Assembly: GCF_007655005.1 (NCBI RefSeq)
Contig: NZ_SZVW01000004.1
Location: 404,055 to 468,054 of the forward strand
DNA from: Streptomyces tibetensis
GTDB taxonomy: Bacteria > Actinomycetota > Actinomycetes > Streptomycetales > Streptomycetaceae
Direction: 5' to 3'
DNA length: 64,000 nucleotides
Shown here: piece after piece, positions 17,881 to 26,457 of the stretch
Position numbering within the stretch: the stretch's first letter is position 1
How the letters are laid out: every line of letters begins with the position of its first letter
Position numbers and translations under genes: made by a program
Notes under the pieces: generated by a model
Database searches by the model: none
What the model saw: only the letters and a program-made list of their open reading frames with translations
Told to the model about the DNA's origin: nothing

Positions 17881-20800
17881 TCAGGGGCGTCTGAAGGACT
17901 GGGCGACCAGTGCCGTCAGGTCGTAGTAGGCCTCGCGGAGGTCGTCGCCCAGTCGGTCCAGGTCCGCTTCGCCCGCGTTGGCCAGGTAGGCGCTGTAGGG
18001 GATGGCCACGACGGCCCGGCAGAGATGGCGCAGCTCCGGGGGCCGGCTCATGATGCCGCTTTCCGGGGACCGCCCCTTCGACTCCACGATGATGCTGCGT
18101 GACAGCAGTTCCTTGTAGCCGAGTCCCAGCAGGCGGCTGAACCACTCTGCCTGGGCTCCCGCCGACAGGTTCGACAAGGATTCCACGACGAGGACGAGTT
18201 GATCGGCCTGGCTCAGCACGGCGTGCTTGCCCGCGTCCAGTTCGGCGGAGTGGGAATCGGTGATCAGGACGTCGTAGTGCTGCGCCAGGGCGTCACAGAT
18301 CCGCTTCACCTGCTCCGGCGGCGGCGGCGTGGGCTGGCCCAGCAGATCGGTCAGGACGTCCGCTCCCGACTCCATGCTGGACAAGTAGGGATCCAGGGCG
18401 GCGCGACGACCGCTCAGCTGGTCGAGTCTGAGGGCGAGTGCGGTCATGCCCCGGCCCCTGTTGCGGTTCACCCTGAAGCCCAGGGTGCCGCGCCCGGGGT
18501 CGGCGTCCACCACGAGGGTCCGTCCTCGCCGCTCGTCGGCGAAGACCGTGGCGAGGAGCGCTGCGGTGGTGCTCGTGCCGGAGGCACCCGGCACACCGAG
18601 GACGGCGATCCTGCTGCAGGAGGCGACCGGGCCACGGATGAGGCTCGCCCTGGTCGGCCGGTCCAGGGCTGTGATGAGCCGTCCGTCGTCCCCTTGCATG
18701 CCCAAGCGGGCGGACAAGACCTCCGCCAACTGCCCCGCGGTGATCGGAATGTCCGAACGGTCCGGGTCGCATACCTCCAGCAGGGCCCTCAGGTCGTCGA
18801 GATCGACCTCGGGTGCGAACGCGGTGAGTGCGTCGACCAACAGGGCCAGGGCCGCGATGTCCGTGCCGGCCCCGGGCCTTCCCTCGTGCGACGACCAGAA
18901 CCAGTCCGTCAGCATCACCGTCCTTCCCAGACACCGGACGCTGGTGGCGGTGAGGTTTCCGTGGATCAGGTCCGCGCGATGACTGGCGTCGACGGCCTCG
19001 CACAGGTGCCAGGCCAGCTCAAGGGCGGCGTCCGCCTCGAGGTCACCCCGGTCGAGCACCGTGGCCAGGGACTCGGCGGGGATGCCGTCCGGCGAGTGGG
19101 GCGGGACCTCGGCGACCCAGGGCGGAGTGTCGTGCAGGTTGAAGCTGAGGAGCCGGGGGGCGTATCGGCCGGCCATGCGCCGCAGAGCGCGCTCCTCGGT
19201 GGCCAGGAACGCGGCGTGCTCCCGGTCCGCCGTGAGGACGACGACCTCCGTGCCGCTGGGATCCCGGCCCAGGAACTTCTCGCACGGCCCGCCGTCGACG
19301 CCTCTGGCATGCAGGGTGTAGGGACCGATGCGCCACCGGTCACCCGCCCGAAGCGGTCGCCAGACGCTGCCCATGCGCCGCTCCAGGCTGCCGACGCCGA
19401 AGCGCGCGGCCAGCCGGGGGCCGATGGCCGCGAAAGCCCGGGTCGAGGACGGGATGCGCTCCTTGCCCTCGGGGTGGGCGAGCCAGGCCGGGAAGTCGGG
19501 CGACCGGCCCGCCAGTTGTGCCAGGCGGGCGCTAACCGTCCTGCCGGTGCCCACGACGTCCGCCAGGGGAACGGCGTTGAGCAGGACGTCCCCGATGTCG
19601 CTGTCGAAGTCGAAGAGCTGGTGCTGCGGCAGCAGACACTCGCCGGGCGGGGTGGGAAGCGGACGCAGCAGCCCGCCCAGGAACACCTCGGCCAGATGCG
19701 GGACACCGGCCCAGGGAATGGCCGCCTGCACCAGTCGCATGACGGGCAGGGAGAGCGGGGCGACACCGGCCAGATGCGCTGCGAGCCGGTAGGCCTCCGG
19801 TGTCGCCGCGGCGTGGAAGCGCCGCAGTCGGGGAAGTCCGGTGTCCGCTGGCTGGGGCCGCACCGACCGGGGCGCGGACAGCAGCGGCAGGGTGGTGGAT
19901 GCGGCCGGGGAGGACACCAGCCGGACCCAGGCGGAGAGTGCGGCCGGTGCGGGTTCCAGCACCGGCACGGGGACCCCACGGAAGGACATGACGTCCGGCG
20001 GGAGAACCGGGTCGGTGACGATCAACTCGCTGTTGGCCGCCCCTCGCCGCCCACTGGTCACCCGCCAGCGCTGGGCACGCAGCGCCGAACCGCCCCACAT
20101 GCGGGGAGGCAGCGCGTGCACGACCGCGGTCGGGCCGCACCGTGCCCAGTCGCTCAGGACGCCGTGCATGCGGCCCTCTCGCCAGGCCCTACCGACACCG
20201 TCGCTCACGAGGAGGACCAGGGTCCGGCCCGTGGGGTCGGCGACCAGGTGCGTCGGCATCCGGTTCACATCGTCCGAGAAGGGCCGTCCACGCAGGAACA
20301 CCTCGTCGCCCCGGGTGTGCAGCCCGTAGGCACGCACCGTGCGGAAGGCGCCCGCCCGGCGCAGCAGAGCGTGGAGTTCGGTGGCCAGCCGTTGCCACAG
20401 CAGCATGGAGATGCCGTCGTCGACGACGAAGGCGAGGTCGAGCCAGCGTTCCGGGGCCGGTCGCAGCACCACGTCGGGCAGCCCGGTCTCCGCCAGGGCG
20501 TGCACGGTGGCCTCCTCGTCGAAGTGATAGCGCGTCGTGCTGGGGCGGGACTGCTTGAGGGGTCTGAGGACGCGGCCGATGAGCAATTCGTCGGCTAGGG
20601 CCTTCGCTTCGGGGACCCGCAGCGGCATCGCCCGTGCCTCGTCGGTCTGGAGCGGCGTGACCGGCTGCGGGACCTCCGGATCGGGGGAGGCGGGGACGGC
20701 GTCGGGTTCCGTGCGTGTCTTCGGGAGGGCTGCGCCGAACAGACCGGACCGGCTCCCGGGCGCCGTGCGTGGGTCGTGCCTGTCCGACACGGCCGGGGTG

Positions 20801-20982
20801 CACGGCACGACATCCGCCGCGGGCGCGGTGTCCCGCTGCAGGGGCAGGTCGTCCGGTGAGCCGGTCAGCCGTCGCGCCAGCCACAGAGCGTCGAGCAGTT
20901 CCTCCTGGGAGAGGCTGACCCCGCAGTCGGCGAGCACGTCCAGCGCGAGCCGGAGCCCGTGTCCCGCGGCGTCCCCGGGCAC
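17881..20982 (-). CDS. SAV_2336-type protein: vWA-like, pseudokinase and ParA/MinD-like domains
   Basis: 1033 residues, last gene of the VMAP operon. About 155-350 is a vWA-like fold with a degenerate metal site (VVDDGISM near 186, then LLVSDGVG). About 560-740 resembles a Ser/Thr kinase but the catalytic loop reads HGNLTATS near 675 and the DFG position reads TDW, so activity is doubtful. Residues 790-1033 form a MinD/ParA-like fold whose P-loop (PGASGTST near 797) lacks both the signature and Walker lysines. The GTG start at 20982 directly abuts the MoxR stop codon. This is likely the vWA component of the ternary system, acting as scaffold or sensor. Confidence 0.75.
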   Translation of the reverse strand: MPGDAAGHGLRLALDVLADCGVSLSQEELLDALWLARRLTGSPDDLPLQRDTAPAADVVPCTPAVSDRHDPRTAPGSRSGLFGAALPKTRTEPDAVPASPDPEVPQPVTPLQTDEARAMPLRVPEAKALADELLIGRVLRPLKQSRPSTTRYHFDEEATVHALAETGLPDVVLRPAPERWLDLAFVVDDGISMLLWQRLATELHALLRRAGAFRTVRAYGLHTRGDEVFLRGRPFSDDVNRMPTHLVADPTGRTLVLLVSDGVGRAWREGRMHGVLSDWARCGPTAVVHALPPRMWGGSALRAQRWRVTSGRRGAANSELIVTDPVLPPDVMSFRGVPVPVLEPAPAALSAWVRLVSSPAASTTLPLLSAPRSVRPQPADTGLPRLRRFHAAATPEAYRLAAHLAGVAPLSLPVMRLVQAAIPWAGVPHLAEVFLGGLLRPLPTPPGECLLPQHQLFDFDSDIGDVLLNAVPLADVVGTGRTVSARLAQLAGRSPDFPAWLAHPEGKERIPSSTRAFAAIGPRLAARFGVGSLERRMGSVWRPLRAGDRWRIGPYTLHARGVDGGPCEKFLGRDPSGTEVVVLTADREHAAFLATEERALRRMAGRYAPRLLSFNLHDTPPWVAEVPPHSPDGIPAESLATVLDRGDLEADAALELAWHLCEAVDASHRADLIHGNLTATSVRCLGRTVMLTDWFWSSHEGRPGAGTDIAALALLVDALTAFAPEVDLDDLRALLEVCDPDRSDIPITAGQLAEVLSARLGMQGDDGRLITALDRPTRASLIRGPVASCSRIAVLGVPGASGTSTTAALLATVFADERRGRTLVVDADPGRGTLGFRVNRNRGRGMTALALRLDQLSGRRAALDPYLSSMESGADVLTDLLGQPTPPPPEQVKRICDALAQHYDVLITDSHSAELDAGKHAVLSQADQLVLVVESLSNLSAGAQAEWFSRLLGLGYKELLSRSIIVESKGRSPESGIMSRPPELRHLCRAVVAIPYSAYLANAGEADLDRLGDDLREAYYDLTALVAQSFRRP

Positions 20983-21933
20983 TCAGATCGTCCCGCCGAG
21001 CCGGTGCACCACGGCTTCCAGCAGCCCGTCCGCCTCGAGGTCTACTCCGCCGGCGCGCAGAAACACCGCGTTGAGCAGCTGATCCGTGGCGAGGCCGCCG
21101 CGCTGCCGGCGGCTCAGGAAGTCCTGAAGCAGATCGTCGACGCCGGACACCGCCTCCTCGCCCAGGTGGGCAGCGACGATCTCCCGAAGGCGTTCGCTGT
21201 CCGGAGGGGGCAGTTCGAGCCGTACACACCTGCGCAGGAAGGCGGGCGGGAAGTCACGTTCCCCGTTACTGGTGATCACCACGACGGGGAATTCATGACA
21301 CCTGACCCGCCCGCGGACCACCGTGACCTGCGTCTCGGCGTCAGCGGACAGGACCTCCACGACGGACTGGTCCTCGGGCAGCCTGGCCAGTTCGGGAATC
21401 TCGTACTCGCCTTCCTCGAAGACCGTCAGCAGGTCGTTGGGGAGGTCGACGTCACCTTTGTCCAGTTCGTCGACGAGCAGGACACGAGGCCGCAGCCGGG
21501 GCACCAGCGCAGTACCGAGCGGGCCGAGCCGTACGAAGGTGCCGATCGGCGGCTCCTCGCGTTCCTGATCCCGGGTCAGGGCCGTCTCGCGCAGACGGCC
21601 CACGGCGTCGTAGCGGTAGAGGGCCTCGCTGACGGTGGAACGGCTGTTGACGGGCCAGTGCAAAACCTCCCCGAGCTGAAGCTCGTGCGCGATGGCGCGG
21701 GCCAGCGACGACTTGCCGGTGCCGGGCTGGCCGGTGACGAGCAGCGGGCGGCGCAGGTGCAACGCGGCACTGACGACGTCGGCGTGCCCGGGGGAGATCA
21801 GATAGGGAGAGGCGCTCGTATCCGACCGCGGGCGGTCCCCGAAACGGCGCCAGGGCGGGGCGGGCGGAAGGCTGTCGATGCCCCGGGGGACACCGTCACC
21901 CCTGAAGAGCCGCCAGGATGCGTCGGATGTCAT
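20983..21933 (-). CDS. MoxR-type AAA+ ATPase of the VMAP system
   Basis: 316 residues. Walker A is GQPGTGKSS near residue 71, Walker B is LLVDELDKGD near 153, and an arginine-finger region follows. A MoxR-type lid lies at the C-terminus. Start ATG 21933 has AGGAG upstream. It is translationally adjacent to its neighbours: 8 bp after the VMAP-trypsin gene and touching the vWA-like gene. MoxR ATPases remodel vWA partner proteins, which fits the order here. It should couple ATP hydrolysis to assembly or activation of the effector complex. Confidence 0.88.
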   Translation of the reverse strand: MTSDASWRLFRGDGVPRGIDSLPPAPPWRRFGDRPRSDTSASPYLISPGHADVVSAALHLRRPLLVTGQPGTGKSSLARAIAHELQLGEVLHWPVNSRSTVSEALYRYDAVGRLRETALTRDQEREEPPIGTFVRLGPLGTALVPRLRPRVLLVDELDKGDVDLPNDLLTVFEEGEYEIPELARLPEDQSVVEVLSADAETQVTVVRGRVRCHEFPVVVITSNGERDFPPAFLRRCVRLELPPPDSERLREIVAAHLGEEAVSGVDDLLQDFLSRRQRGGLATDQLLNAVFLRAGGVDLEADGLLEAVVHRLGGTI

Positions 21934-21941
21934 ACGAGCTC

Positions 21942-24092
21942 CTACGAGGGGTCGACGAGATAGAGGTCTTCGGGCAGCGGGCCCTGGTCATCGGACCAGG
22001 CGAGTACGGGCCGTCCGACGTGCACGGCCGGTTCGTTCCAGATGCCTCGGCGGTACTCACGCACCGCGTGGGGCAGCCCTGCGGGGGGAATGCCGGCGAG
22101 CAGGTTCTCGGCGTGAACCCAGTCCTTCTCGCCCCGTCCGAACAGCACCACGGGCATGCCTGCGGCGAGGCAGTACTGCACGACGACCTCACGGAACGCA
22201 GGCTCGACCGCTCCGACCAGTGCCCCCACGGCGTCCATGTCGCCCGCGAAGCGGCCGTAGACCTCGTCGAGGCTGGTGACCGAGGCCTCGATGCGCACCA
22301 GCGCACCTCGGTGCAGGCGTCTCTTCCGCTCGCGGAGGAACTCCGCGTCACTGCCCTGCTCGATCAGTTCCGGGCACGAGAACACGACAGGAAAGTCCAC
22401 GCCCAGGGCCCGCTCGGTGTTCAGCGGACCCGGGGCTTTCCACCAATGGGGGTCCATGTCCAGGTCCGCACGGTCCAGCAGCAGTTCCACGATGGGCAGT
22501 GTGCCGGTCCGCCACAGCAACGAGGCAGCGGTGAAGATCCTCGCTGCTGTCCCGGCAGTGTCCCGGACCTCCTCTTCGTCGACCCGCACGCGCTGCCATC
22601 CAGCCGTCTCACGTCGCCACATACGCAGGGTGAAACGGCAGGTGTCCCCCTCACCGTCGACGCGCTTCAGGCGCACGAGAAGCCGGGGTGCGTGGCGGTT
22701 CGGCGCCCGTAGCCGGCACGCCTGCTCCTTGGCCAGCGCCAGCCGCTCCTCCAGCGCCGCTCGGTGTCCCTGGGTGCGCCGGACGACCTTGGCACACCAG
22801 CCGACCAGGTCGGCGGCGGCAGCATCGGGTGCCACGGATGCGACATGGAGGACGAAGCAGACGAGGGCGGGCAGCAGCGGGCTGTGAGGGCGCTCGGCCG
22901 CGGGAGCACGGCGGCTGCGTTCCAACTGGTCGAGCAGCGCCTCCAGAGACCCCGGTGCGGCATTCGAATCCAGCCAGGCCTCGTCGGTGAGCAGGGCGGT
23001 GGGGAGCTCGATGTCGGGGAGGGCATCCAGGACGAGGGCGGGAACAGTGGCGGTGATCTCGTGCGGCAGCGACTCCAGCAGAGTGGTCAGCCGGTTCCGC
23101 TCGGCGTGGGTGAGCAGCGTGCAGTGCTCGATACGGGCACCCACGTCCAGGAGTTCCGCCACGGCGCCGGGTTTGGCCGCGTACAGCACGTCGGTGAGCT
23201 CGGCCAGGGCGCGAGGGTAGGTGAGCAGGACGCGCGCGAACTCCTCCACGGACGGTGCGGAACGGTCACGAGGATGGTTCAGTCCGGTCCTCTTGGCGAC
23301 CTCCCGACCGCACTTGGCCAGTTCTTTGTTGCTGTCCACCTTCCGGTTCAGGATGTCCGCCAGGTCGAAGGCCTCGCTCGAGGTATCGCGTTCGTCCGCG
23401 TCGTGGGGAGCGTCCAGCAGATGCGCGGCGCCGGCGGCGGCGAGTTCCTCGCGGACGCGCTGGGTGGGCAGACACCAACTGCGGCGGCGGACTTGGTCGG
23501 GGTGGTGGGCCCGTTCCTCGTCGCCCTTGAGCTGCGCCACGACCATGCCGACGACGGCCCGATCCTCGTCGAACCAGACCGGGCCCCCGCTGTAACCGTG
23601 CTGGATGGTCGCGCCGGTGTCGCTGCTGTCCACGACAGCGAAGGCGAGCTCCGGGTCGACCGCCACCACCCTGCTCCGGGCCAGGGAGAACTCGGCTCGC
23701 CCCGCCGGATGCCAGGCACAGACGGGCAGGCCTTCGGCGACCGGCCGCCACGGGGGCGGCAGGAGGTTCGGTGGTAAGCCGTGCAGCAGTTCGAGTACGG
23801 CCAGATCGCCCTTCCAGTGCAGCTTCGTCCGCTCACGCACGGGTACCCAGACGACGACCCGGGCGTCCTCCCAGTGTCCGCCGACGCGCACACGCAGGAC
23901 GGCCTCCCTCCCGGGGTGGGCCGCTTCGTACTTGTCCGTCCTGCCCAGAGCCAGATTGACGACGTGCGCGGCGGTGAGCACCCGGCTGCCGGGCAGCAGA
24001 ACGCCCGCGCCGACGCTGCCTCGCTCCCCAGCACGCGGAAAGACGGACACGGTCGCCGGACGGGACGGGCCCGGCGCGGAGAACCACGGCAA
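21942..24092 (-). CDS. Trypsin-like protease with VMAP C-terminal region, TTA-containing
   Basis: 716 residues. Residues 1-215 are a chymotrypsin-fold protease with a complete triad: His in LTAAHVVN (about 42), Asp in WKGDLAVLE (about 97) and Ser in GYSGGPVW (about 169). A middle helical region (about 235-450) and a C-terminal region (about 470-716) carry the strands and conserved W residues of vWA-MoxR-associated proteins. No signal peptide, so it is a cytoplasmic protease effector. Codon 106 is TTA (23775-23777). The start is TTG at 24092 with a weak ribosome-binding site, so the exact start is uncertain. Neighbours supply MoxR, vWA-like and Trypco1-like parts. Confidence 0.82.
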   Translation of the reverse strand: MPWFSAPGPSRPATVSVFPRAGERGSVGAGVLLPGSRVLTAAHVVNLALGRTDKYEAAHPGREAVLRVRVGGHWEDARVVVWVPVRERTKLHWKGDLAVLELLHGLPPNLLPPPWRPVAEGLPVCAWHPAGRAEFSLARSRVVAVDPELAFAVVDSSDTGATIQHGYSGGPVWFDEDRAVVGMVVAQLKGDEERAHHPDQVRRRSWCLPTQRVREELAAAGAAHLLDAPHDADERDTSSEAFDLADILNRKVDSNKELAKCGREVAKRTGLNHPRDRSAPSVEEFARVLLTYPRALAELTDVLYAAKPGAVAELLDVGARIEHCTLLTHAERNRLTTLLESLPHEITATVPALVLDALPDIELPTALLTDEAWLDSNAAPGSLEALLDQLERSRRAPAAERPHSPLLPALVCFVLHVASVAPDAAAADLVGWCAKVVRRTQGHRAALEERLALAKEQACRLRAPNRHAPRLLVRLKRVDGEGDTCRFTLRMWRRETAGWQRVRVDEEEVRDTAGTAARIFTAASLLWRTGTLPIVELLLDRADLDMDPHWWKAPGPLNTERALGVDFPVVFSCPELIEQGSDAEFLRERKRRLHRGALVRIEASVTSLDEVYGRFAGDMDAVGALVGAVEPAFREVVVQYCLAAGMPVVLFGRGEKDWVHAENLLAGIPPAGLPHAVREYRRGIWNEPAVHVGRPVLAWSDDQGPLPEDLYLVDPS

Positions 24093-24101
24093 GAGAGGGC
24101 C

Positions 24102-24509
24102 CTAGACGGCGGGGTCCGGGACGGGCCGCCAGGTCGCCGATACCTTCAGACTGCTCGCGCTGTTGACGCCCACGATGCCGAGTTTCAGGTCCTGCCCGAG
24201 CTGCAGGCCGAACTCGACGCTGAACTCCTGCGGCGGGTCGTTCACCGACGTGACGGTGGCATGGACCTCCCGCAGCAGTGGCCCGAGTGGGCTCAGCGCG
24301 CGGCGCATGGTACCGCCGGCCAAGACCCGTGCGGCATCGCTGAACCGTCCGACCGGCTCCGAGCTCCGCATGCCGTCCGGTACTTCCTCGTACTCCTCCT
24401 GCTCCTCCGTGCCGGCTGCCCGGCCGTCGGCCGGGGGCTCCCCGACCGGCGACAGCTCCAGGCGTATGACCGTGCTGTCGTCCAGCAACAACTCCGCGTA
24501 CTGAGTCAT
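24102..24509 (-). CDS. Trypco1-like protein (CU044_2847 family), first gene of the VMAP operon
   Basis: 135 residues, ATG at 24509. A strand-rich N-terminus (MTQYAELLLDDSTVIRLEL) is followed by a linker, then a beta sandwich-like C-terminus with the typical EFSVEFGLQLGQDLKLGI and LKVSATW segments. This family co-occurs with trypsin-type effectors in conflict-type operons; its role is unknown. It lies 9 bp upstream of the trypsin-VMAP gene and appears to lead the operon, so promoter elements should be just right of 24509. Confidence 0.78.
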   Translation of the reverse strand: MTQYAELLLDDSTVIRLELSPVGEPPADGRAAGTEEQEEYEEVPDGMRSSEPVGRFSDAARVLAGGTMRRALSPLGPLLREVHATVTSVNDPPQEFSVEFGLQLGQDLKLGIVGVNSASSLKVSATWRPVPDPAV

Positions 24510-24615
24510 GGGTCACAGTGTGCCCAGGACGCATCGGACAGGAGACCTGTTTCGAGATCTCCGGTCCGTGTTCGATTACCTGACCACGGGCGGAGGTGAA
24601 GGAAGCCCCGCCAAC

Positions 24616-24777
24616 TCAGCCGTAGCGCTGATCCACCGGATGTGTTGCGTGGGTGGCCGGCGCCTCCGACGCTTTCGCCGGGCCCGCGTTCGCCGCGAGC
24701 AGCAGGGTCGCCACCGCGACGAGGGCGGCGGTGAAGCCTCGGGCGTACCGCTCGGCGGTGCGTGTGCGGCTCGGCAC
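24616..24777 (-). CDS. Small secreted peptide precursor divergent from an XRE-TPR regulator
   Basis: 53 residues from the GTG at 24777, which has a GAGG site 5 nt upstream. A charged start (PSRTRTAERYAR) precedes a hydrophobic signal core (FTAALVAVATLLLAANAG) and a likely cleavage after AKA; the mature tail would be about 17 polar residues, ending HPVDQRYG. Predicted by eye, with no homology evidence. It is divergent from the XRE-TPR gene across an inverted-repeat operator, the arrangement expected of a secreted signalling peptide and its receptor. It could instead be chance coding; codon use and the signal profile support it. Confidence 0.55.
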   Translation of the reverse strand: MPSRTRTAERYARGFTAALVAVATLLLAANAGPAKASEAPATHATHPVDQRYG

Positions 24778-24815
24778 GGCGACCTCGCAACAGGGGCGGT
24801 GACTACGGCGGCAAC

Positions 24816-24859
24816 GTGTTAAGCAGGTTCGACAATCCCGCTTAACACTCCGTTTAACC
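24816..24859. promoter_or_regulatory. Inverted-repeat operator between the peptide gene and the XRE-TPR gene
   Basis: Perfect 9-bp inverted repeat GTGTTAAGC (24816-24824) and GCTTAACAC (24840-24848) separated by 15 bp, with a further related half-site GTTTAACC at 24852-24859. The block is AT-rich against its surroundings and lies between two divergent starts (24777 and 24906). It is most likely the operator for the XRE regulator. Confidence 0.65.
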
Positions 24860-24905
24860 TAGGGGCAGTTCCGGTCGAACGGCAAGAGCCACAGGGGGAG
24901 TTGGC

Positions 24906-26249
24906 GTGGGGGAGCGTGACGATCCGGGGACCATCGGGCGCCGGGTGCAGCGGTTGCGTGTGGAACGCGGACTGACGCAGCGGCAGTTGGCGGAACCCGT
25001 GTACACACCGGCCTACGTCTCCACCCTCGAGTCGGGCCGGGTACGGCCCTCCGACGACGCCCTGCGGCATCTCGCGGAGCGGCTCGGCGTGGCCTTCGAC
25101 GAGCTCGCCGGCGGGCACTCGGCCCGGCTCGTCACCGGGCTGCGGCTGCGGCTCACCGAAGCCCAGCGGACCCTGGCCGACGGCGAGGCCGAGGCGGCCG
25201 CCGAGCAGTACGCCGAGCTGCTCTCCGAGGCCGAGACGCACGGCCTGACGGCCGAGCGGTCCGCCGCCCTGCTCGGACTCGGCGAGTGCGCTCTGGAGAC
25301 CGGTGAACTCGTCGACGGCCGGCAGTACTTCGAGCGGGCCGAGACGTGCCTGGCCGGCGCACCCCTGCCCGCCCGGGTCCCGGCCCTGCGCGGCCGGGCC
25401 GTCGCGCACTACCTCGCCGGGGAACTCCGGTACGCCGTCTACCTGCTGGAGACCACCCTCGACGAACTGAACCGCGGCGGCCTGCACGACCCGGACGCCC
25501 TGCTGCTGCTCTACGCCAGCGCCATCGGCCCGTACATGGACATGGGCGCCCACGCCCGCGCCGCCCAGGCCGCCGAGCTCGCCCTGGCCCTCGCCCCGCA
25601 GTCCGGCGACCCCGCCCTGGTCGCCCGCATGCACCGCTCCGTCGCCCGCACCCTGGTCGCCGAGGGCCGCCTCGCCGAGGCGGACGCCTCCTTGGCCAAG
25701 GCCGCCGAGCTGTACCGGGGCCTGCAGATCCGCACCGAGCTCGCCAACTGCCACTGGATGCGCGGCTACGTCTACGCCCAGGACGGCCGGCTGGAACGCG
25801 CCGAGGAGGAACTGCGGCAGGCCCTCGGCATGCTGTCGGCCCAGCGCGCCGCCCTCTACAGCAGCCAGGTCACCGTCGAGCTGGCCGACGTGCTCCACCG
25901 GCGCGGCCGGTCCGACGAGGCGGCGGCCCTGCTCCACGACGTCCTCGGGCACCTGTCCCCCGAGCGCGGCGCCGTCCACTCCGCCGCCGCGCACCGGCTG
26001 CTCGGCATCATCGCCGAGGACGCCCGCCGCACCGAGGACGCCGAGGAGCACTACGTGCGTGCCCTGAGCCTGCTGGAGCGGGCCGGCGCCGCCGGTGACC
26101 TGGCCGACCTGTGCCGGCTGCTGGGCGACCTGCTGCGCAGGACCGGGCGGGTGGAGGCTGCCCTGGACGCCTACCGGACCGGCCTCGGCCACCGCACCGC
26201 CCCCGGCACCACCACCCTCGGACCCGCCCCCGCACAGCCTCCTTTGTGA
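24906..26249 (+). CDS. XRE helix-turn-helix regulator with TPR domain
   Basis: 447 residues from the GTG at 24906 (AGGGGGAG upstream). Residues 9-65 are an XRE/Cro helix-turn-helix (GLTQRQLAEPVYTPAYVSTLESGR). Residues 75-430 are a run of roughly eight TPR-like helical pairs, for example AAEQYAELL, ECALETGELVDGRQYF and EEHYVRALSLLE. This is the architecture of RRNPP-type peptide-sensing regulators and of several Streptomyces development regulators. A divergent small secreted-peptide gene makes peptide sensing a reasonable hypothesis. A 21-bp repeat array follows 34 bp after the stop codon. Confidence 0.85.
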   Translation: MGERDDPGTIGRRVQRLRVERGLTQRQLAEPVYTPAYVSTLESGRVRPSDDALRHLAERLGVAFDELAGGHSARLVTGLRLRLTEAQRTLADGEAEAAAEQYAELLSEAETHGLTAERSAALLGLGECALETGELVDGRQYFERAETCLAGAPLPARVPALRGRAVAHYLAGELRYAVYLLETTLDELNRGGLHDPDALLLLYASAIGPYMDMGAHARAAQAAELALALAPQSGDPALVARMHRSVARTLVAEGRLAEADASLAKAAELYRGLQIRTELANCHWMRGYVYAQDGRLERAEEELRQALGMLSAQRAALYSSQVTVELADVLHRRGRSDEAAALLHDVLGHLSPERGAVHSAAAHRLLGIIAEDARRTEDAEEHYVRALSLLERAGAAGDLADLCRLLGDLLRRTGRVEAALDAYRTGLGHRTAPGTTTLGPAPAQPPL

Positions 26250-26283
26250 GGCCGTCACCGGAAGGGCCGCGCTGCTCGCCGCC

Positions 26284-26457
26284 CACAGGTCACCGTCACC
26301 ACTCCACAGGGCATGGTCACCACTCCACAGGGCACGGTCACCACCCCGCAGGGCATGGTCACCACTCCACAGGTCACGGTCACCACCCCGCAGGGCATGG
26401 TCACCACTCCACAGGTCACGGTCACCACCCCGCAGGGCACGGTCACCACCCCACAGG
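26284..26457. repeat. 21-bp tandem repeat downstream of the XRE-TPR gene
   Basis: About eight copies of a 21-bp unit, GGCATGGTCACCACTCCACAG with ACGG/CCCCG variants. Read on the + strand it would encode a 7-residue MVTTPQG-like unit, but no convincing gene with a start and upstream site covers it. Units differ by only a few substitutions, so copy number is likely polymorphic. Confidence 0.9.

Noticed and set aside
18199..20598. Long + strand reading frame opposite the SAV_2336-type gene
   Set aside because: No ribosome-binding site or domain; the minus strand encodes clear vWA-like, kinase-like and P-loop motifs.
24520..24585. tRNA-like stretch with a TTCGATT T-loop-like segment
   Set aside because: The presumed T-stem (CCGTG/ACCTG) and acceptor stem do not pair, and no complete cloverleaf could be drawn. 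An attachment-site remnant is possible but not supported.
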